Source: Hermodice carunculata (Eukaryota; Annelida; Polychaeta; Eunicida; Amphinomidae). From it: a DNA stretch of 64,000 nucleotides. Below the pieces are notes generated by a model, which saw nothing but the letters and a program-made list of their open reading frames with translations, searched no databases and was not told the origin of the DNA. Where the stretch lies: assembly GCA_964020975.1 (NCBI GenBank), contig OZ026627.1, forward strand, positions 29,391,465-29,455,464. The letters are read 5' to 3'. The position numbers and the translations under genes are program-made. This document shows, piece after piece, positions 45,400 through 61,139 of the stretch; the first letter of the stretch is position 1, and each line of letters starts with the position of its first letter.

Positions 45400-46562
45400 A
45401 TTTCAGATAAAATATGTGTAAGCGAGTGGCATCTCACACCCCTTGATTGGGTTCAAAATTTTATTCAGTCACGAATTAAAATTTTGGTTCAGTGCACAAT
45501 GAAACATTACTAAATAAACATCATAATGGAGCAGACAGATATTTGATGAGCCTTCTCGTTTTTCACAGGGCTGTCTAGCTGGAGCATTGTAGCAACAGTC
45601 TGCTCCCCAGTTTTTAAAACATGCTACGAAATTTATTCAAAATAAGTGTTTCGCACGTGAAGAAGTTTACAAAATGCTCCAGGTAATCTAAATTTTGCTA
45701 CACAGATTTCCAGTTGGACAGCACTCTTTCAGATGATCATACTCACACCATTCTCACACATCATTACATCATCAGCAATTCTGGTGAAATAATGACTTCT
45801 AAATATCATTTTCATAATGTGGAAAGTGAGTGAAATCAATCCCTCCATAAAATATACACATACAGAGTTACATTGCTTATTGTGTATATATGTTAATAAA
45901 ATATGTATATATTGAAAATATGGCTTAACTTGTTCAAATGTTTATATTTTCGTGAAAAAATGTTATAATACTGAAACACTTTAAACTGAACAAACAACTT
46001 CATAAGAAGGAAATTCGTGAAAAACTAACTAGCAATTATATCGTTTTATGTGACATCAGTCATAGGCTTTGGACCCTGAATTTATTTGGGCTAATACAGC
46101 CTATGTCAAAATTCTTTAAAAGAATGTGACAACAGTACCTCCATGTGTATACTGGTTAGACAGTGACAGGTTAGCTTATGCAGTGTATAGAGTTTGGAGT
46201 ACAGAATAGGGTAATGACTGCCAGGAAGTGGTTCTGGACAAAAATACACAAATACCGGGTACAATCAACTGTTTGTGAGTCATGTTTATATTTAAGACAC
46301 CCTTCACGTATTTAAAACTTTTAAAAGAATAAGTCTTCTGTTTCTTAAATCAGGCATCGAATATACTAGCTAAATGGTTAGGATTACTTGTATCTATTGC
46401 ATAGATACGCCATAACATTAATTTTACTTAATGGGGTTACAATAGTCACCAGACTTGAATCCTTCAATATAAAAATACGTGATCATCTGATCGTCAGAGT
46501 TTAGAGGCAAGTGACCTGAGTTTATTCCAAGTCTGATACATTTTGTAAATGAAGGAGTCCCA

Positions 46563-46626
<64 letters not shown>

Positions 46627-47669
46627 CTCCATCTGCACCTGGGTTCCATTTAAATTAGACAGTGTCATTACCATATCCAAACCATAGTCCTAACGAAACA
46701 AATCCAAGTCAATTCCGACCAAAGGCAATGTTCCTTGGTGTGTATAGCTGAAACATATGAATTTATAGTTCGTATTTACCAAAAAGAGACCAAAACGTAA
46801 GTGCAAAGGTCCATAGGGGGAAAAAACCTTATCTAGTTTTCACATGACAGAATGCAAAAAGTTTTGTTTGAAATTATAGGCCTATTTCAGTAAATTGGCT
46901 TGAATAGTTGCATCATTCATGCACATACAGGACCATACAATTTATGAAAAGGGACCAAAATTTGCAGCACATCAGAGAATTTGTAAGCGGAGGTTCTTAA
47001 CTTGTTGAAAATGTCAATAAAATTCAATATTTAAAAAGGTACTACTTGCAACCACCATCTCAACAATGATCATCATCCATATAAGTCCACAAAGCGACAC
47101 CAACACCAACATCAATCCATCAGAAAAGCCCTCTAGGCCTAAAATGACCATCAATAAGAATCTAAACAACATGATTATATAATTCGATGTGTTTTAGGCA
47201 TGTAGTTAAAGACATGATGTTGTTATAAAGGAGATAAACTAAGAGTATTTCAAAAAGAAAAGTGTTTGAATTTCCAAATATAGTAAGTACATTGGTTCAA
47301 ATGTTAAACATCAGCCAGAAGCAAGTGACATTAGGCCTCAAATCATTAAAACGTAGTCAAAAATGCATTACAATAGTCAAAATTTGTAAGGATAGCAGTC
47401 ACATTTCAAGTTGGTTTCCAGAAGTATTTTTGAAAGGACATTTAAGTGTTCAAGAAAGCATATAATCCCATAAATCATCTAATAAGTCAATTATTAGGGT
47501 AATAATTTAGAATTCCAAAAATGTAGTATGCCATTGTAAGTCATCTGTAAGTCAGCCAAGCATAATGTACATCTAACTCGTGGTTCTATATAGTTCAAAA
47601 GGTCAAATTGTAAAACAGACCTAATTATTGTAAAATTCTACTACCTTTATCAGAGAAAGAATTCGGTTT

Positions 47670-47733
<64 letters not shown>

Positions 47734-48800
47734 GGAGGGAGGGATCATTTGAAATTCCTAAAGGTAGCTGTAAGTATAACTGTTTTCCTGTAACAGTTTT
47801 AAATTTTTTCATTTATATATCAGACATAGTTCAACTTGTCAGTCAGTTGATTTAGATGCTAATTATTTATACAAGAGAGAGACAGAGAAAGAGTACATTA
47901 AGCACTTTGAGCCAACCTGACATGACTTTCACAATAATAAACTATATTCATCAGACAATAATAAAAAAACAACATCAGTTTCACTACACTTGGAACACTT
48001 ACTGCACTGTAATATGTGCAGAAAATGCCTGAATGTTCAAATTGTTACCAAATATATAAGGGCTCCATGAAAAGAGAAGTGGATAACAGTTTTCAGTGAT
48101 AGTGATGAGACCAAACCGAATACCAGTTTAACCTTGTCAGATCCAGGATCATTTACGAAATAGTAAGACATGCTAGTGTTCGTCGTCAGAAGGATCCATG
48201 ACCAACAGTAATGAGATTTAAACGAATGAGAGTATCTTCTACCTGACTTGGAACAGGTTACCAACATTTTGGCAGTGGGTTAAACCAGTTTTACGGGATC
48301 CCAATCCTCCCACTTTGAAAAACACTTACATTCATTTAAAGTAGCCCTAAAACAAATGTAGCCGTTAATGTTAATGTACAGTTATAAAAGGTAATTACCT
48401 GACCATAGTTCACAGACATCATCCAAACAATGACAGGAATATTAAGAATTTTAAGTCAGACTACTATGTGTACCTTAGAATTGCGTAACATGTCAAAATT
48501 GAATTTAAACACCAAAAAAAGTTTCCACGTGAACACAGGATAACTAAATTTGATACTAATATTATATTTATTATGAAACATGGGAAAGTTCTTCCATGTT
48601 CCATTCTCACTAGAAAAAAACAGCACAATAGGCCTAAAATTCGTTACAAAAATATTACTCACATCAGCTGAGTAAGCATTCCTTACATTTTGTCACTATA
48701 TTCAAAAGGATGAGAAAATAGAAGGCCTGTATTGTTCAACATGATGCCTGAGAACTTAAATGGTCCTTATTTCATTTTATATTTGTTGTAATTATAATAA
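45400..48800. other. Intergenic, microsatellites
   Basis: (TA)n at 46565-46625 and (GA)n at 47673-47730, grading into GAGG units to 47744. No gene or RNA supported. Confidence 0.55.
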
Positions 48801-48892
48801 ATTTTATGTTCCAGTATTGAAAGTTCGATCAAGCTCATGGTAAAACAATCTCAGCTACAACATTAAAATACATAAACATATTTCTATGTGTT

Positions 48893-50605
48893 TTACTGAC
48901 ACTCAGAAAATACCTTATTGACATGTTCATATAAATCAACATGATATTTCTGTAGAACATATTGATATTTATCTTTAAAGTTAAGAAAAACCTTTTTTAA
49001 TCTGATTTTGGAAAACCCATGTTTAATAAGTCTTCCAAAAAGTGATTTATGTCTATCAGCAAAATCTTTAAAATCAGTACAGTTTCTTGCGAAAGCAGTT
49101 AGTCTTGAGACATAGACACAATAAGCAGGATTGATAGGAATATTACTACTTATGTATGGATAATTTATTATATCAAAATTGAAATCATCTTTTTTATCAT
49201 ACACTTTTGATGTTAATATACCACCATCATTGAATAGGAGTAGATCTAAAAATGAGCATGTTATGTTCGATTCAGTAGTTTCTTTTAGTTCCAGGTCACT
49301 AGGATAAATTGATGTAATGTAATCTTTTAAATGTTTGTTGTTGACACTTAATAAATCATCTATATATCTGAAAGTTAAATTAAATGATCTAGCATGGTGA
49401 TTTTTATCTTTTGCCATTTTCATTAGAAAATTATACTCGTGATAAAATAAATAAAGATTAGCCAAAAGTGGCGCACAATTTGTACCCATGGGAATTCCTA
49501 TGACCTGTCTAAAGACACTATCACCAAAACGAATGTAAATATTATCTATCAAATATTCAAACAGTTTTATAAACTCATCATAGTCAAATGCATGTTGACC
49601 ATTCTTAGCAGAATCACCAAAGAAAGCATGTTTATGACCAATTATAATTTTCTGAAATTTATTTTTCTCAAAAACTTTAAAAACCAATGTTTGAATGCTA
49701 CGTTTCAAATCTGCATGAGGTATTGTAGTATAGAAAGAAGAAAAATCCCAAGATGATATGTGCCTGTAAGGTGAAACATTATCTGTTTGTAAAGCATCAA
49801 GTAAACTTACAGAATTCTTTAATATCCAAAACCTATAAACTCCTGACGTTGATTCAATTCTTTTACAGTAATTAAACCAAAATTCCTGTACCTTTTCTAA
49901 TCCTTTAGCTAGTAGAACTGACAATTTTTTAGTAGAACAGAACTTAGATCCAGCAATAAAACGGAATTTATATGGGTTTTTATGTAATTTTGGAATTGCA
50001 AAAATCTTTGGTAAGTTACGGAATTTATCACTGAAAGTTAAGTTGTACTTTTCTAAATATTTAAAGTGACCATCCACTAAATGTTCAACAGAAAAGTTAA
50101 CCTTTTGATAGGTAGTAGAGCTAACTGTAGAGTTGAGTAACCCTAATTCTGTGACAATTACATCAAGATAGAACCGTTTACAAATGATAATAACATTATT
50201 GGCAGCCTTGTCAGCTGGAGCAAATACATATTTTTCATGTAAATCATGTAGACATGCTTTAACATCAGGTTTATGAAGGGCAGGATCAGGTGGTTGTTTA
50301 GTTTTTTTCTTCAGTTTATCAATTTTTCTATCCACTATACTACCAATCTCGTTAATCCACTCAGATAAAACTGAAACATCACAATTTTCTTTTTTAGCCC
50401 ATGTTTTAACACAATTCTCTATAGCTTTCATAACTATTTGTTTATCCCTTTTCCAATATATTTTGTTCTGCTCTCTAAATTTAGCACCTTTTGAAATTAA
50501 ATCTCTAAGTGCTTCATTGGAAATAATGGAAAGATTGCCTGTAATGACATGACCATGATGAGTTGATAAAAATGGGGACTGACTACATTTAAGAGTTGTA
50601 TATCA
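48893..50605 (-). CDS. Penelope-like element reverse transcriptase
   Basis: The longest frame from an ATG is 512 codons (to 50431). The open frame extends upstream to about 50605 and reads HHGHVITGNLSIISNEALR, a conserved lead-in of the family, so the true start is upstream. RT landmarks (ATG numbering): FAPADKAANNVIII (70-83), WDFSSFYTTIPH (catalytic Asp229), GIPMGTNCAPLLANLYL (312-328), YIDD (356-359). It has no C-terminal GIY-YIG domain; it ends ~150 residues past YIDD with a Lys-rich tail. This suits Penelope-like clades with an N-terminal GIY-YIG (Naiad type), but that N-terminal part is missing or disrupted here. The core frame is uninterrupted, suggesting a fairly recent copy, 5'-truncated. 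It would copy element RNA at the target site. Confidence 0.88.
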
Positions 50606-50926
50606 GTCAAACATAGTTTAGCTCTTAATGTAGTTTTGGCTCGGAGACATTATCATTGGGTAATTAAAATTGTCTGCCCAGAGACGAAACCTATCGTGAC
50701 TTAACTTTATTTCAGATTATCACGTTTCACATTGGCTTTCCTAACATACAATGTATCCCCACCCCCCCCCCCCCCCCACTCCACCAAAAAACCACAAGAA
50801 TTCACCTGCCTACTACAATAACATAAGAATCAATTACAGAATAAACCATTTACGTATTAAGGTTCATAGTCATTATACATGTTATGGTCATATCATGATG
50901 TATAATCATCATGAACTTGAAATGCT

Positions 50927-51721
50927 TTACCATGTTTGCCTACCAGTATATAGCTTCCTAAGGAAGCCATGTGGTGTCCCTGGGAAGTGCACTTTTTTGT
51001 CAATCAATATGGCCTGAACCGAAGGGTCAGTGTCAAAATACCTGTCGATTTTTCGCCAGTATCTGTATATATTTTCATTCTCCGTAGATTTTTCAAAGGT
51101 GTTGATCCCCTCTAAATTACCTGCATTGAATCGGGCCCTGCATATTTGCATAAGATTATCCTCATTAGTCACCTGCATGAGTAGTTTTACTTGGTATTCT
51201 AACTGCTTCTCATTGAGAGGAGACACTTTGGCTAAAACTTTATTCTGGGATATTTTATTTCTCAATATATGGAGCTAATTCTGATGACTTTGCTTATTGT
51301 AGCATCATCATTTGATCAGGGGGTTATGGGAGATAAAACTTTACTCTTCTCATCCGTAAGCTTTATAGGCTTTTGGCAGTCTGTTTCAGACTTCGCATCC
51401 ATTGAGTTTTGGGTTTTTCCCCAAGGGCTTACTTCTGTTTCTCTTAATGGGTCATATTTGCTCTTTTATTTGATGCGTGTGTATGTAACAGGGTTTCAGT
51501 CTATTCTTATTATAAATGTCGTGTAGAACTTCTCCTTTTAGCGTGGCTAATATGTGATACACCCTGTCAAGGACTTCGTGATAACTAACAGACCAACCCA
51601 TTCCGTGGCAATTTTTCAAGAATTCGTTGTCAAGCCTGAACTTGTAGGCTTGTACAAGTATTGCCTTAACAAATACATCAGATTTTTTATTCAGCTTTTG
51701 CGCTATTTCCATGTTTTGCAA
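50927..51721 (-). pseudogene. Coding-like remnants of unknown origin
   Basis: Two minus-strand pieces look protein-like rather than random: 51452-51721 (about 89 codons, with HGMGWSVSYHEVLDRVYHI) and 50927-51265 (about 112 codons, with LEYQVKLLMQVTNEDNLMQI and YRYWRKIDRYFDTDP). They lie in different frames with stops between. They could be exons, since AG and GTAATT sites exist near 51250 and 51120, or a decayed element upstream of the Penelope-like ORF. I do not recognise the family. Confidence 0.35.
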
Positions 51722-52452
51722 TTTTGTTTCATTCGCTAAAGTTGTAATGTAGTTTGCAACACATGCTGGAATTTTCCCTTCAATTGGTTCACATATTTAT
51801 TGTACTATTGTGAGACAGTGGGCATTGGGTTAAACAAGAATTTGCGATATCCAGCAGTACTCTAAGACCACAAGATAGAGCGGAGAATAATCACCGAAAT
51901 AAAGCGATGCAAATGAATTGTACGCATATGTGGCTGTAGAAACGAACCTTACCCATTCTGTGCTGAAATAGACATGCAGATAAAATTCTTTTTGTTTGAT
52001 GTCATTGGTTCTGATGCCATTCAGTATTATATGTCTCTACAAGCTCAGACACAAGACAGATTTTGTAAGACAAACTTTCAATTTAGCACAAGCAGCCGAA
52101 ACACTTATTATCGCTTGTGGTTTCACACACCATAAACGACAGAGAGCCGATTGCTTCTCTTTGTGCTACCAAGCATGAATTCACCATGCAATGCAAGCTG
52201 GAAATGGAAGGGAACGATTCTGGCAAATTTTCCTGGCACACAAAAAGGGGCGAAACACACTGAACTGTGGATATTTCATCATTAGAGCGAAACCACATCT
52301 AACTGTTCAAAATAGTACAGAACTGACAATGGAGACAAAGAAAGAACATGGCAATGTTGATGTTCTAGTTTGTTGCATGATACAGTAGCACTCCCAGTGA
52401 CACACTGGTAGTGCTTAGACACGTTTATACCATGCCTTTTTTGTTTTCTCAA

Positions 52453-52487
52453 GGGATATATATGTCACCTGCTAACATATATATCCC
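52453..52487. repeat. 13-base perfect hairpin
   Basis: GGGATATATATGT (52453-52465) pairs with ACATATATATCCC (52475-52487) over a 9-base loop. Confidence 0.85.
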
Positions 52488-52617
52488 TGCTTTAAATTTC
52501 TATGGCTAAATTTCAACACAGGACTGACTTGCTTTCGTGAATACATTTTAAAATGCATTTATGTTCATGAAAACAAAGAAGACATGGTATAAAAAGGATA
52601 CATCCTTTGTTCTCGTG

Positions 52618-52692
52618 ATTTATCTGGAATCCTGCATTTTTAAATGCCTACACTTTGCTTCGGGATTTAAAAAAGCAGGATTCCAGATAAAT
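52618..52692. repeat. 28-base inverted repeat, 19-base loop
   Basis: The arms at 52618-52645 and 52665-52692 share ATTTATCTGGAATCCTGC and differ at one position. Weaker similarity continues outward. It may be a small foldback element. Confidence 0.85.
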
Positions 52693-52783
52693 CCCTTGAA
52701 CTTGGGATGTTCCCTCTTCATATATGTTGTGACCAATCATTGAAAAACTTTGCGTTTTTGTTGGCATTTGTTATGCTTTGGCG

Positions 52784-52908
52784 CTAATTCTGTTTCCAAA
52801 TAGACATTCTTTCATCACGGTCACGGAAACCAGTCATCCATTTTCCCACTGCCTTTGAAACTTCATGTTTGTTGTTCTTAGCTGTCAGCGTATTGCGCTT
52901 GACTGCAC
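52784..52908 (-). CDS. Terminal exon of a DUF4806-type gene
   Basis: The acceptor TTGTCATTCCAG ends at 52909. The open frame AVKRNTLTAKNNKHEV...FRDRDERMSIWKQN ends in TAG at 52784-52786. This fits the C-terminal half of DUF4806, which follows the GG..L..MV..+ block. It lies about 450 bases downstream (minus strand) of the other half at 53363-53518. The exon needs phase 1 from its partner, while that exon's clear donor is phase 0, so a small exon may be missing between them or the gene may be damaged. Confidence 0.5.
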
Positions 52909-53362
52909 CTGGAATGACAATTTTATGTTAACAAGTTGGTTGTTGGGTCATACAAAAGAAGTTTTCAGGTAGTAGGCACTTATGTTTGTGAAACAGAAGC
53001 GTAAAAGCAGGTGGTACTTTCTCAACAATGAAAGAAATATATAATGATGCGTAATTTTTTGTTTGCACATATTTTACATTGGAATTATTATTTGGGTTCA
53101 TTTTAGTGTTCATGATGGAATTATAAAATCACGATCCTCAATATATCTGGCCAATTAAAATCTATTAGTTAAAACTCAAATTCTTATTAATCCTATGAAA
53201 CGGTTTTCAAATGAACCACATACAGTGTGTTATGTATATTCCAGCATCAACAGAATGTATCTCCTTTATTCACTTCAACCTTACAGGAGACATTTTTCAT
53301 GTAATAAGGTTTTTATGAGATGTGTAATTTCACAGAATCAGTATCTCAATTCAACAACTCAC

Positions 53363-53518
53363 CATAAACAGTTTTAAGCAGCCTTGACTCGCCAAAAGCC
53401 CCTTTTTTCTGCCAGTGAATTTGAACTCCAAAGCAACATCATTGGTCATAATAAATGCAATGACCCTTTTGACCATCTCATCCAGGGTCCTACCTCCAAT
53501 GTCACCAAAAACTAGTGT
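53363..53518 (-). CDS. Exon with DUF4806 N-terminal half
   Basis: A 156-base (52-codon) exon with acceptor TATTTTTGTCAG (AG at 53519-53520) and strong donor ATG|GTGAGT at 53362. It encodes VFGDIGGRTLDEMVKRVIAF and MTNDVALEFKFTGRKKG. This matches the DUF4806 pattern (Gly-Gly, Leu, Met-Val, then ..N..A..F...G+.GK). DUF4806 proteins are common in invertebrates; their function is unknown, and many copies are linked with transposable elements. Upstream exons were not found. Confidence 0.6.
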
Positions 53519-53529
53519 CTGACAAAAAT

Positions 53530-56630
<3,101 letters not shown>

Positions 56631-56765
56631 CCCTTATTTGGAAATATCCTGCTGAACATAATCAGTGACCACATAAAAGGGGCCCTTAAGACCATTTACA
56701 GTACTATAAATTATACCTATGTTATAAGTACTGTAGAGGGCATAAAAACCAATATACAAATGAAT

Positions 56766-56953
56766 TCCAGTATATTGTACCGACACTTTTGCAGGGAAAT
56801 AGTTGCAATACAAGGAAAGCAGATTAGTAAATTTTTCTTTGGGAAGGTCTTTGATGATGCACCTGTGTGGATTGTTCTCTAAGGCAGAGGAAAGTTCTTG
56901 ACTAAGTGGGTCAAGGGTCAAATCTCCATTTGGACACCACCTGCTTGACATGA
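56766..56953 (-). other. Possible exon of unknown gene
   Basis: The minus strand reads MSSRWCPNGDLTLDPLSQEL and on for about 60 codons, preceded by a T-rich tract and AAG and followed by CGGTACAA. The composition is protein-like with no known motif. Confidence 0.2.
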
Positions 56954-57287
56954 CCCTTTTTTAAGATGTACTTTGGGAGGTCTGTCAAGACAGGTTTTGC
57001 GGTATGTTGCTTGCAACAACCAAGAAAGATGTAACCTGTCATAAAATACAAGTTGTGCTTAATTCTATACATTGTGTTGTTTTCCTTGTTGTTGTTTTGT
57101 ATCTTTTTTCCCCTTCTTTAATTGTACTCATAGCCCACAATCCCCTGATTCCAACCAATAGATTGCTAGGAATGATTGAGAAACAAATGCAATAGCTGTG
57201 AAAATTAGGCAATCTATCTAGAGCAATTAAAAGAAGGATACATTTGATTTAACCCAATTGGTCGCCTGTTTCTGATAGGTGTCACAT

Positions 57288-57288
<1 letters not shown>

Positions 57289-57321
<33 letters not shown>

Positions 57322-57366
57322 AAGATATATATATAGATATATGTATGTATATATATATTTATATAT
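57289..57366. repeat. Imperfect (TA)n tract
   Basis: A (TA)n run with AAAGA, TAGA and TTTA interruptions, abutting the truncated end of the MITE copy. Confidence 0.9.
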
Positions 57367-57533
57367 GCTGTAAGTGGCCATCCCTTCTGTCAAGAAAGAG
57401 TGGTCACAGCAGGTGACCTATCACTGCAAGAAAATTTACAAAGCAAGTGAGTCCTATGTCCTAGCTAGCCTAGTGGCCGCAAAGCACAATGCAGCTGCTC
57501 CCAGGAGTGGTTGCATGTAGCAGGTACCATTGT
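57367..57533 (-). mobile_element. Diverged, truncated copy of the 180-base MITE
   Basis: Its reverse complement matches 38779-38940 along its length: AATGGTACCTGCTACATGCA, TTTGTAAATTTTCTTGCAGT, GATAGGTCACCTGCTGTG. The far terminal repeat is lost at the (TA)n tract. Confidence 0.75.
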
Positions 57534-57584
57534 ATAACGTTCCATATTAAAATAGGTGTGATATAATTCCTTGTTAATACAAAT

Positions 57585-57745
57585 CAAACCATGTGGGACC
57601 CACTTAGAACCCAGATAGGCTCTCAAAAGGGCATGCCCACTTGAGACTCTGTTGATGCCCATGGCCAAATTTGAGTGGGTCCCAGATGGGTAGCCCACGT
57701 AGGACCCAGGCTACTGCCCAACTGGGCCTTAGGTGGGGCCCAGTT
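57585..57745. repeat. Cluster of TGGGACCCA-type motifs
   Basis: TGGGACCCAC, TGGGTCCCAGATGGG, AGGACCCAGG, CCCAACTGGGCC and GGGGCCCAGTTGGG repeat in both orientations over about 160 bases. It resembles a degenerate ~20-25-base minisatellite. Confidence 0.6.
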
Positions 57746-58669
57746 GGGAATGATGGCTCGGATGGAATATATAGGGTAAAAAGTCCATCTCCTCTGGTGG
57801 ATCTTCTGATTGATCTGGCATTTTGAAAAATACTGTAGTCAAAAATATATATATCAAATTTGGTAGAAGTCTAGGTATTTTGTACTCAGAAAAAATAATA
57901 AAATCTGTTTTCGAAATTGGCACCTATGTATGAAACAAAAACATATTAAGTTGCCATCCACACACGCAAACACAAACGGCTATATGATGCTGGTTTTTCC
58001 ACTTACCCTCCTCGTTATCACCGATTATCTGTTACAGTCTCTTCTACCTATATCAAGATGTTACATTACAGTCAAATGCAAAGTGGTGTTAAAGTCAAAT
58101 GCAACAAGGTTCCGTAACAACTGTTTTGCCTATAAATCCATAAATCATATGTAATAGAATGTCAACATAGGCTGCATCTGTCCACGGTCCCACTGTCACA
58201 CAGTGTATAGTGTACTGGTCTTGCTGAAGGCATGTTATCAATTGCTGGCTGCCAAGCACGCTAGACTTGTTCCAAACAAAGCGAGTTCATTACTATAAAT
58301 TTTCCACTAAAGTATTTTTTCCTCATCCCTGACCCTGGCATGCTTGTGAATATAGGTATATCGACAGTATCCCAGATAGAGGAGATATAATTCAGTGCGC
58401 TCAGGTGGCAACTTCAGTGTGGGCAATTTCAGACCAATATTTGAAAACGTGGTTGTTGACTGGTACGAAACAGTCGTTGTACAAGGTATTTGCTTGGCTG
58501 ACTCCGCACAATATTAGGCTGTGTAAAAATTCTCCAGGGTTGTCAAAAACAAAGTTAGCATTTCCAAGAGTCCATTATATGGACTAATCTATATCTACCT
58601 GTTCTTGACAAGAAGCGACAGTTTTATAATGTAAATTGCACACATTCAGATGCTTGGAAACTGTAGGTT

Positions 58670-61130
58670 AAGATATCAATACAGTTCCCTTAACTGAGGT
58701 CAAGTCTGCAGCTTTCGTCCCTGCATGTTGGTCGGATCACTCTTAACCATTTCTCTTTCTGTCCATTTTTTCCTGCTCTTTCGGGTTCGTTATTGATGAC
58801 TTCTCCATAATGTATGGTCGTAAATACAGTCGGTTTTAGTTTTGTAACCATGGGCGCAAGTCTATATTTATTTCATGTATCGTACATCTGATATATGAAG
58901 TCTAGTAGGGTGAACAATCAGTAACTAAATCTTGCTAGCTTCTGCCTGCCCCTTGCGTCGTGGTTTCAACCAAGAGGGGTCATGTACTTACCCTTGATGT
59001 TTATTTCTTACGCTGACCTTTGAACCTAAGAGGCATAATTTTGGATTTTCTATATGACAATATGATGGGTCTGGTTAGAATTCTCTACCTCCTGTTTGCT
59101 AAATATAGCATCGTATATCGTGCTATGTATATTGGGACTCGTGCCAATGAATCAGCTATGTCCTCAGTAAGCTTGGAGTTTCACGATTCAAATCTTGAAA
59201 TCCCAATGCCAGGCCACTCATGACATGGCCAGCACCATGGGACTTAAAGATATCATAATTTGTATATTTTCATCCAATTATGATGCACAATATTTACCAC
59301 GTCGAGAAATAAGTTGATTTATCATGATATTTGAATATTTTGGTACTAATTATATTTAGCACACCAAAAACCCCCTTCTCTTTCTTTTCTTTTTCGTTAA
59401 CATATATGCAAGCATTTAAGATTTACATTCCCTGCTTCTTTTGAATAATTCCCGCCCCCCCCCCTTTTCCTTTATTTTTAGAACTTGATCACTTGGTGTA
59501 GTCATTACTATCATCTGCTCTGAGACCGTCCCCTCACAGGACTAACAGCTCTTTCCAATGCCAGTTTATTAATTTTGTACATCATATAACCTGAACTGGC
59601 CGCTCCCAGCCCACGAGCAGGTAAAACCATGCTGTATTGCAAATACCCAAGGTACCCCTTTGTCAAATAAGGCATGTTAGGTAAAATCGAACACGTTTCA
59701 AGTTTAGCTCGCAGCTGTACATTCCTTGCATATTGTGTCGGACTACCCACCTCCACCTGTGGATACACCACGTATCCCTCTTGTCTTAAACCCTGTAGAC
59801 CAAAAGGGCGGTGGTCCAGTGCGCAAATCGCCTATAGATTATAAACTATAAAGTGACATATCTTCAACTCTGTCCTCTTCATATGACGATTATCTTTAGA
59901 GAGCCCACATTGACACTTGGATTTTTTTGAAGTTAGGAGGAGCGGAATATACCATAGACATTGATGGAACTGGATCGCTATCATCAATGCCAATGTTTTT
60001 AAATAATATAGAATTTGGGACCCAGATACAATAAAGAAATCCAAAGCCAAGCCTCATAGCTTTACTAGCGTCATTTGTTGCTCATCCACGGTGATCTGTA
60101 AGGTATGTTGTATGCTGTCTTACCTAACAAGGCCTCAAAATCAAAATTGACAACTGGCAATTATTTATTCAACTTTGCAAACATTACAGTACTTATCAAA
60201 TCGTTGTTGAACGCTAAAATAAAGCACAACACAGCTAGTTTGAACTACAACGCATCAGGGTTCTTGGCCCACTCGTTGTGTGCAGGAGTGGCTACCACAG
60301 CCGGTACAATGGGATTCGCTGATTGGGAGGTTAAACTCCTGGAAGGCTGGTCCTCAGATGCATATGGGATTTATATCAGAAATAAAGAATTCCTGACAGG
60401 CTTTGCAAAAAGGTTAGCCACTAATTAAACACTTTACTGAACATTTATATTATTAAGAGTAAAATTAATGGGCTACAGCTAGACATTAGCTCGCATGGGC
60501 CAAACTGCGCCCTGATGTGTATTTATGTACTACATTACAAACCCTTTAGTGAAATAATAAACCTATAGCCCATATCATAAGCATTAAGTCGTGAGGTTAC
60601 CCTTTTTATCTTTCAAATATTAAAAGAAGTATTTAAATGAATATTACTATTATGAGGTAACCGGGGTGAAATAGGTGAGCACGTGAGATGATTCGGAGTT
60701 CACCACGGGCAGGTCATATAAAGAGCCTGCTCTGTAAAACCGTGGTGTATTGTCTGTTTTGTTTGTCGAGGCGGCTCCCACTCTCCGTACTCATGACTCA
60801 AATTTGATAACAGAAGTCTATAATATCCGTATTGATCTGGTTAATTATGAATTACAAAGAATCTCTGTCATAATAAGTTCTAATGACTTCTCTTTATTCG
60901 TTTCCTTCTGCCTGTTTCTGTAACATCATAGTTTTTTGTATATGAACCATTTGTCATAATTACATCATATGAATTAATTGAAAATATGATAAATATATGG
61001 AGATGCGGGCCCTTATGTGAATTTATGTTCTATGTTGCAAACTGTTTATTGAAATAATAAACTTGTAGCCCAAATCATAAGCATTTAGTCGACAAGTTAC
61101 CCTTTCTATCTTCCGTATATTAAAGGAAGA
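58670..61130 (+). mobile_element. DIRS-like retroelement, fossil piece B
   Basis: It begins with sequence shared with piece A (58800-59010 matches 45060-45290). It keeps the C-terminal part of a tyrosine recombinase near 60230-60420 (motif block FADWEVKLLEGWSSDAYGIYI), and is followed by a direct-repeat pair at 60512-60640 and 61007-61130. Repeats after the recombinase are usual in DIRS and Ngaro kin. It is broken in several places; its 5' part is missing. Confidence 0.7.
60512..61130 (+). repeat. Direct-repeat pair downstream of the recombinase remnant
   Basis: The two ~125-base copies (60512-60640, 61007-61130) share AATAATAAAC, TAGCCCA, ATCATAAGCATT and TTACCCTTT. They are diverged, about three quarters identical by eye. 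They may be terminal repeats of the fossil element. Confidence 0.7.
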
Positions 61131-61139
61131 ATTTACAGG

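Noticed and set aside
50927-51265. FATC-like end of a PIKK kinase (LEYQVKLLMQVTNEDNLMQI)
   Set aside because: The required aromatic C-terminus is absent and the frame continues for 70 residues; no kinase domain lies nearby.
56634-56951. Full 105-codon ORF as a complete gene
   Set aside because: Only the first ~60 codons look protein-like; the rest is AT-rich and random. Kept only as a weak possible exon.
59511-59771. Minus-strand 86-codon ORF as a host gene
   Set aside because: It lies within the fossil DIRS-like piece, shows no domain, and the plus-strand context explains the sequence better.
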